Notes under the pieces: model-generated
Database searches by the model: none
Told to the model about the DNA's origin: nothing
The model's input: only the letters and a program-made list of their open reading frames with translations
In this document: piece after piece, positions 60,817-64,000 of the stretch
Position numbering within the stretch: position 1 is the stretch's first letter
Layout of the letters: the number at the start of each line of letters is the position of its first letter
Translations under genes and position numbers: made by a program
Source of the DNA: Paulinella micropora
Taxonomy: Eukaryota; Cercozoa; Imbricatea; Euglyphida
Assembly: GCA_009731375.1 (NCBI GenBank)
Contig: BJOX01000115.1
Location: 675,603 to 739,602, forward strand
Direction: 5' to 3'
DNA length: 64,000 nt

Positions 60817-61547
60817 ATGAACTGCGAACATTGCGACAAGAAAGGATACCGACGGATATCATTACGAGGACATACATATATAATGTGTGATGAATGCTTA
60901 AAGGTATGTAGAAATTGTAAGGTTGTAAGAACCCCTGAAAATTCATATGCTAATAGAAACTACTGTAAGGAATGTTGTAAAAAATACCAGAATGAATATG
61001 CGAAAACACACAAACAAATATTAACACCTGAACAAAAAGCATATAAAAAAGAATATGATAGAAAACGACAAGCTGTAAAATTCAAATGCCCACAATGTGA
61101 TAAAGAAATGAGGCGAGACCATCTAAATACACACATTAAAGCGGTTCACGAAAATAAGAAACCAATATTAAGCGAAGAAAGAAAACAAAAGAAACGAGAA
61201 TATGAAAGAAAACGACAAGCAGAAAAAATCAAATGCTCGCAATGTGATAAAGAAATGAGACGAGATAGTCTAATTCAACACACAAAGCGAAAGCATCCTA
61301 TACCAATAGCACCACCAATCCCCGAAGCATTANNNNNNNNNNTCCTGAAACATTACAACCAAAAGAATGTCAATATTGCTCTAAGGTAATAATTGATAAC
61401 ATAACTTTCACAAAACACGAAGAGTTGTGTGGTAGGATTACACGAAAGAATTATGCGAAGTCGTTAGTAAAAGAATTCAGTATGGAAGTGATAGAAAGTT
61501 GGGGGCCTGAACTATATATGAAATTGTTTTGTCGCGAAAAGAATTAA
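60817..61547 (+). CDS. Multi-zinc-finger protein (C2H2/C2HC) crossing an N gap
   Basis: The ATG at 60817 starts MNCEHCDKKGYRRISLRG, with CDECLKVCRNC and CKECC pairs. Two C2H2-like fingers share the form FKCPQCDKEMRRDHLNTHIKAVH (about residues 88-110 and 138-160), separated by EKRxKKREYERKRQAEK-type basic helices. After a 10-N gap (61333-61342) the frame resumes with ECQYCSKVIIDN...TKHEELC, a third finger, and ends at TAA 61547. The gap length is nominal, so phase across it cannot be tested. Codon use is AT-rich. It is likely a nucleic-acid-binding protein. Confidence 0.65.
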
Positions 61548-61607
61548 TTATTTACATTTATAAAAATGATATTACATATATATAAGACATCTACCGACAT
61601 AGGAGGT

Positions 61608-61811
61608 ATGCCACGACCAAAGATATATGAAGGAGACGAAAGGAGAAAAAGGAATAATGAGAAAGCTCTCGCATACTATTACCGCAATAAAGACCGCCTA
61701 AACGAAGAACGGCGAACCAAAGCACAGAAGTTAATACAATACACACAAGATATAGAAGAATACAAAAAGAAGATACAGGAGTTAGAAGAGCGACTGAGCA
61801 AGTCAAATTAA
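61608..61811 (+). CDS. Small basic coiled-coil protein, 67 aa
   Basis: The ATG at 61608 (MPRPKIYEGDERRKRNNEKA) gives a charged, helical protein (YYYRNKDRLNEERRTKAQKL, IEEYKKKIQELEERLSKSN) with a C-terminal leucine-zipper-like heptad. An ATG at 61566 would add 14 residues. The N-terminal pattern resembles small proteins seen in large DNA viruses and their parasites, a recollection I cannot verify here. Codon use is strongly AT-biased, like the neighbouring zinc-finger gene. Confidence 0.6.
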   Translation: MPRPKIYEGDERRKRNNEKALAYYYRNKDRLNEERRTKAQKLIQYTQDIEEYKKKIQELEERLSKSN

Positions 61812-61812
61812 T

Positions 61813-61971
61813 GTGGCGTACGACGAGCTACTGCAGATCTGTGAATCTAGCTCTCTGCGCTCGTTATTTCTTATGCAGTGTCCAGCTATTTCGGCAGAGA
61901 CCATAGAACGGCTCCGACAGACAAAGCCGGGCATCAACATTTTTGTCACAGACGAATTTCTGGGCTTCTAA
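61813..61971 (+). pseudogene. C-terminal remnant of a leucine-rich-repeat protein
   Basis: Immediately after the islet, 52 codons read YDELLQICESSSLRSLFLMQ then CPAISAETIERLRQTKPGIN and end FLGF-stop. This is the last one to two repeats of an F-box/LRR-type (FBXL-like) protein. There is no start, and base composition returns to that of the host region. The rest of the gene is not on the other side of the islet, so it was lost or moved. Confidence 0.65.
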
Positions 61972-62146
61972 CACGCCCGACCTTTTTTTTGGCGACACAC
62001 GATCAAGCATAATGTACTACAAATACAATATTAAACGAGTGTTTTCGTACAAAAAAAAGTTAATGAAAAAGCAACACATCTTTCAGCAAATTTGCAGCAT
62101 AAAAAATTCGAATATTGTTTGCAAGAAAAACCAAGCTTCATTGAAT

Positions 62147-62356
62147 ATGGCTCTGGCCCAAGTTTTTAGCGGATTGCCCGCTACTACGACCACCTTAGAA
62201 TACGAACATGACATGTGGCTGCATCTTCTTGCGAGCTGCGCCTGCCAGCAGAACAGGTACCAACAAGAGGTCCTGCGACTTATCGTGCACAAGCAACGGC
62301 TGCAAGCGATCCGGGCACGGCTGCTCGAGGCAAGTAAACCAACTCCCCAAACATGA
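62147..62356 (+). CDS. Small hypothetical protein, 69 aa
   Basis: The ATG at 62147 (MALAQVFSGLPATTTTLEYE) is preferred because upstream codons are AT-rich and non-protein-like. The product is helical with two Cys (ASCACQQNRYQQEVLRL) and a basic C-terminal helix. The family is unknown. Confidence 0.5.
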   Translation: MALAQVFSGLPATTTTLEYEHDMWLHLLASCACQQNRYQQEVLRLIVHKQRLQAIRARLLEASKPTPQT

Positions 62357-62601
62357 GAAAAGAGAATAGTAGTCCAAGATTAAAAACTTTGTCAAGGATT
62401 TTCTTATGATTATGATTATTATTATTATTAAATTTGCGTAATTGTGTCCACTTGGAGTGATATGGCCAAGCCGCGGCTCGTTCGCACGCTGGGCTTTAAG
62501 GGGGGGGGGCGCCCCCCCCCCCAAAAAACCCTCCTTCGCCACTTAGCAAATGGGGCAAAGGACGTAAAATAAGAGAAGGAGAACAGAGAAACCCCCAAAG
62601 C

Positions 62602-63676
62602 ATGAAGAGGGGGAGACTGCCCACGGACCAAGCAATTGCAGAGCAGTCGTGCTTTGACAAACGACAAAAACACCGCACGGAAGACAATGAACCGCCAGAA
62701 AATCAAGAAGGCACGGTTTCGTTCGTCATGGACCTGACCGACCAGAACGTGCCAAGGCCTTCTGTTGTAGACCCAGAAAGAAAGAAGACGATTCTCACTA
62801 GCTTGTATCGAGACTCCAAAGACGACCCAGGGATGGAACTTATCCAACAAATAATGCGCGAGGCATGCGGGTCTAGTTTGCCAGGTTCTGAGATCTGGCA
62901 CGGCTTTAAGACCGACGATTTTGAGCTGCTAGTCGATTGGGTAGATAAACAACTGCTTGGTACTTACAAACGACTGCAGGATTCGGACAAAATTGAGGCG
63001 GTGCTCAGTTTCTGTGTCCCGGATGGCAAGACCATCAAGTGCATCGGGCGGGGGGTTACCTCCAGAGTTTGGTCAAGTTTGCTGCATGTAATCCTAATCG
63101 CCAAAAAGACCAGGAAATGCAAGTCTGGTCCTCTCTTGCTAGTTAAGATCATGTCCGCTCTACTCTTTTACTACGCCAAGGAATACTCTGGCTATGGCCC
63201 AGACGTTGAAACAGGCGTGCAGAAGATGCAAGATTTTTTTTGGAAGCAGGCATTCCCTGACGAAGCCAAGCTAAATCCAGCTCAAGCAAGCATCGTGGAC
63301 AAGCTCAAGAAAGAGAACCTGGGACACGATATAGCAAAATACAGGTTCGAATCTAAGGTTCGAAGCTTGAAAAACAACAGCACAACAAGCGGGTATGAAT
63401 TGTTTGTCGTGACCGAGAATCTTCAGAGCCCGCAAGAACAACAATATGGCAGGAACATGGATTGGGTTCAAAAGGTTGTGCTATGCTTCCAAGCATCAAA
63501 CGACGCTTTTTTCAGATGAGCAGGCACAAAGCCTAGCGGCGCGCACCCAGGAAAACGCGAGAAAGAAATTGTCTTTCAAATTAATTCCGCCGCTTGCTGC
63601 CCTTTTTCCCTTCTCCAGCTGCCTGCCGGTCTCTGGAGGGGTTCACCTCTCTAAGATTTCTTTGAGCCAAGCATAA
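62602..63676 (+). CDS. Hypothetical protein with nuclear-type N-terminus, frameshifted at the end
   Basis: The ATG at 62602 starts MKRGRLPTDQAIAEQSCFDK, with basic clusters like a nuclear localisation signal. The body is helical (ELIQQIMREACGSSLPGSE, GVTSRVWSSLLHVILIAKK). The frame ends at 63519 just after a T6 run. The neighbouring frame continues LFSDEQAQSLAARTQENARK to 63676, so a one-base error at the T run probably splits one protein of about 357 aa. The last 20 residues would come from an R4 repeat. The family is unknown. Confidence 0.6.
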
Positions 63677-63679
63677 TTA

Positions 63680-63832
63680 ATAAAAATTTTGTTGCAGTTC
63701 TTGGCGCCCCACTTCAACCATGCTTCTTTCCTCTCCATTTCTTAGTTCTCAGTGCTAATATTACAAATTTTGTCAAGGATATTGTTTTAATTTTTTCTTG
63801 TACACCGGCGAAGCGCGCCCCTGCCTCTCCCG
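63680..63832 (-). repeat. Dispersed repeat R5, right copy (inverted)
   Basis: The reverse complement of the copy at about 1118-1268, with shared ACACCGGCGAAGCGCGCCCC and GTTGCAGTTCTTGGCGCCCC at high identity. An R4 copy (63603-63660) lies just before it. Confidence 0.8.
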
Positions 63833-63850
63833 TCCCGGCCACCCCCCTTT

Positions 63851-64000
63851 ATGCTCCAGCGACATTACGAGAACAGGCTTTTGTTGGCGCAGGTTGATTC
63901 CGTGATGGAGGAGGAGGAGGAGGAGAAGGAGGAGAAGGAGGAAGGCGACGGGGTCGCAACGACGACGACGCAGGCAGCCAAGGAGGCGCTCCTCCCCCCC
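63851..64000 (+). CDS. Start of an acidic-tract protein, cut by the window end
   Basis: The ATG at 63851 opens MLQRHYENRLLLAQVDSVM, followed by a (GAG)n-coded Glu/Lys tract and ATTTTQAAKEALLPP. All 50 codons to the window edge are open. The remainder lies outside, so nothing can be said of the function. Confidence 0.45.
   Translation, partial: MLQRHYENRLLLAQVDSVMEEEEEEKEEKEEGDGVATTTTQAAKEALLPP

Larger units (their letters stand above)
60540..61811. mobile_element. AT-rich foreign-looking islet
   Basis: About 1.27 kb with sharply lower GC than both sides. It begins near AATTTCCCTATCGCAGG with GCGGTAATGCGGTAAAATG and a reverse GGGCGGTGGGGCGG-like partner (GCGGTA...TACCGC), and ends at 61811 against an LRR gene remnant. 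It carries two AT-biased genes. Codon use and gene type recall DNA viruses of protists or virophage-like elements. That origin is inference, and no terminal repeats or target duplication were found. Confidence 0.5.

Noticed and set aside
61600-61610. Bacterial-type ribosome binding site AGGAGGT before ATG
   Set aside because: The spacing to ATG is zero to one base and the context is eukaryotic or viral, so it is probably chance.
1118-63832. Terminal inverted repeats of one giant element spanning the window
   Set aside because: R5 has a further partial copy at 45-112 and R4 and R5 are arranged differently on each side, so they are ordinary dispersed repeats.

Overview
This window looks like nuclear DNA of a gene-dense, GC-rich microbial eukaryote (protist or alga). 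I cannot name the species. The evidence is two genes that only make sense with GT-AG introns, a histone H3 tail exon, an EGF domain, MYND and C2H2 zinc fingers, long triplet microsatellites, large satellites, a tRNA-derived SINE-like unit and several families of short dispersed repeats. The gene content (Sel1 arrays, MYND fingers, an ankyrin-like gene, an SF1 helicase, a Fanzor/TnpB-like gene, many orphans) also resembles giant-virus or virus-influenced protist DNA. About 30 genes lie on both strands, and most are single-exon.

Layout. 1-2 kb: dispersed repeats. 2-8.2 kb: a Cys-rich orphan, a small orphan, an ankyrin-like gene, a membrane protein and a two-module kinase-fold-like protein (P1). 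8.2-14.3 kb: an acidic protein, a spliced gene with an RG-rich tail and a (TTC)n intron, and a spliced gene that puts a histone H3 tail on a zinc-finger protein across a 1.9-kb satellite-filled intron. 14.3-16 kb: two tandem-repeat arrays. 16-22 kb: a double-MYND gene, a discoidin-like gene, a Sel1 gene and a large BspA/EGF/discoidin-like surface protein. 22-27.6 kb: gaps, a SINE, Fanzor scraps and decayed genes. 27.6-36 kb: P2 (paralogue of P1), an SF1 helicase, the main Fanzor copy and a nuclease-like gene. 37-49 kb: a MYND-glycosyltransferase-like gene, membrane and orphan genes and two Sel1 genes. 50-58.4 kb: a long membrane protein, an orphan and a 1273-residue orphan. 58.5-64 kb: repeats, an AT-rich foreign-looking islet with zinc-finger genes, an LRR remnant and orphans.

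Coding damage is widespread. About ten genes show a reading-frame jump of one base, usually at or beside a homopolymer. Six others are open in one frame but interrupted by one or more in-frame stop codons. The jumps fit sequencing or assembly indels, the stops fit gene decay, and I cannot separate these without reads. Every N gap lies in or beside a poly-G or poly-C tract.

The most notable item is the H3-tail gene at 10574-14231. Two exons join in phase and H3 homology continues through the junction, giving a protein with H3 residues R2, K4, R8, K9, S10 and K14 in front of a PHD/ADD-like Cys cluster, a poly-Q tract and a C2H2-like finger. Also notable are the P1/P2 family, the Fanzor copy whose RuvC-II Glu position appears to be Gly and whose pieces are scattered as repeats, a 63-bp perfect-arm inverted-repeat element family with a nested insertion flanked by an 8-bp duplication, and a bidirectional TTTAATTAAA-type 3' signal.
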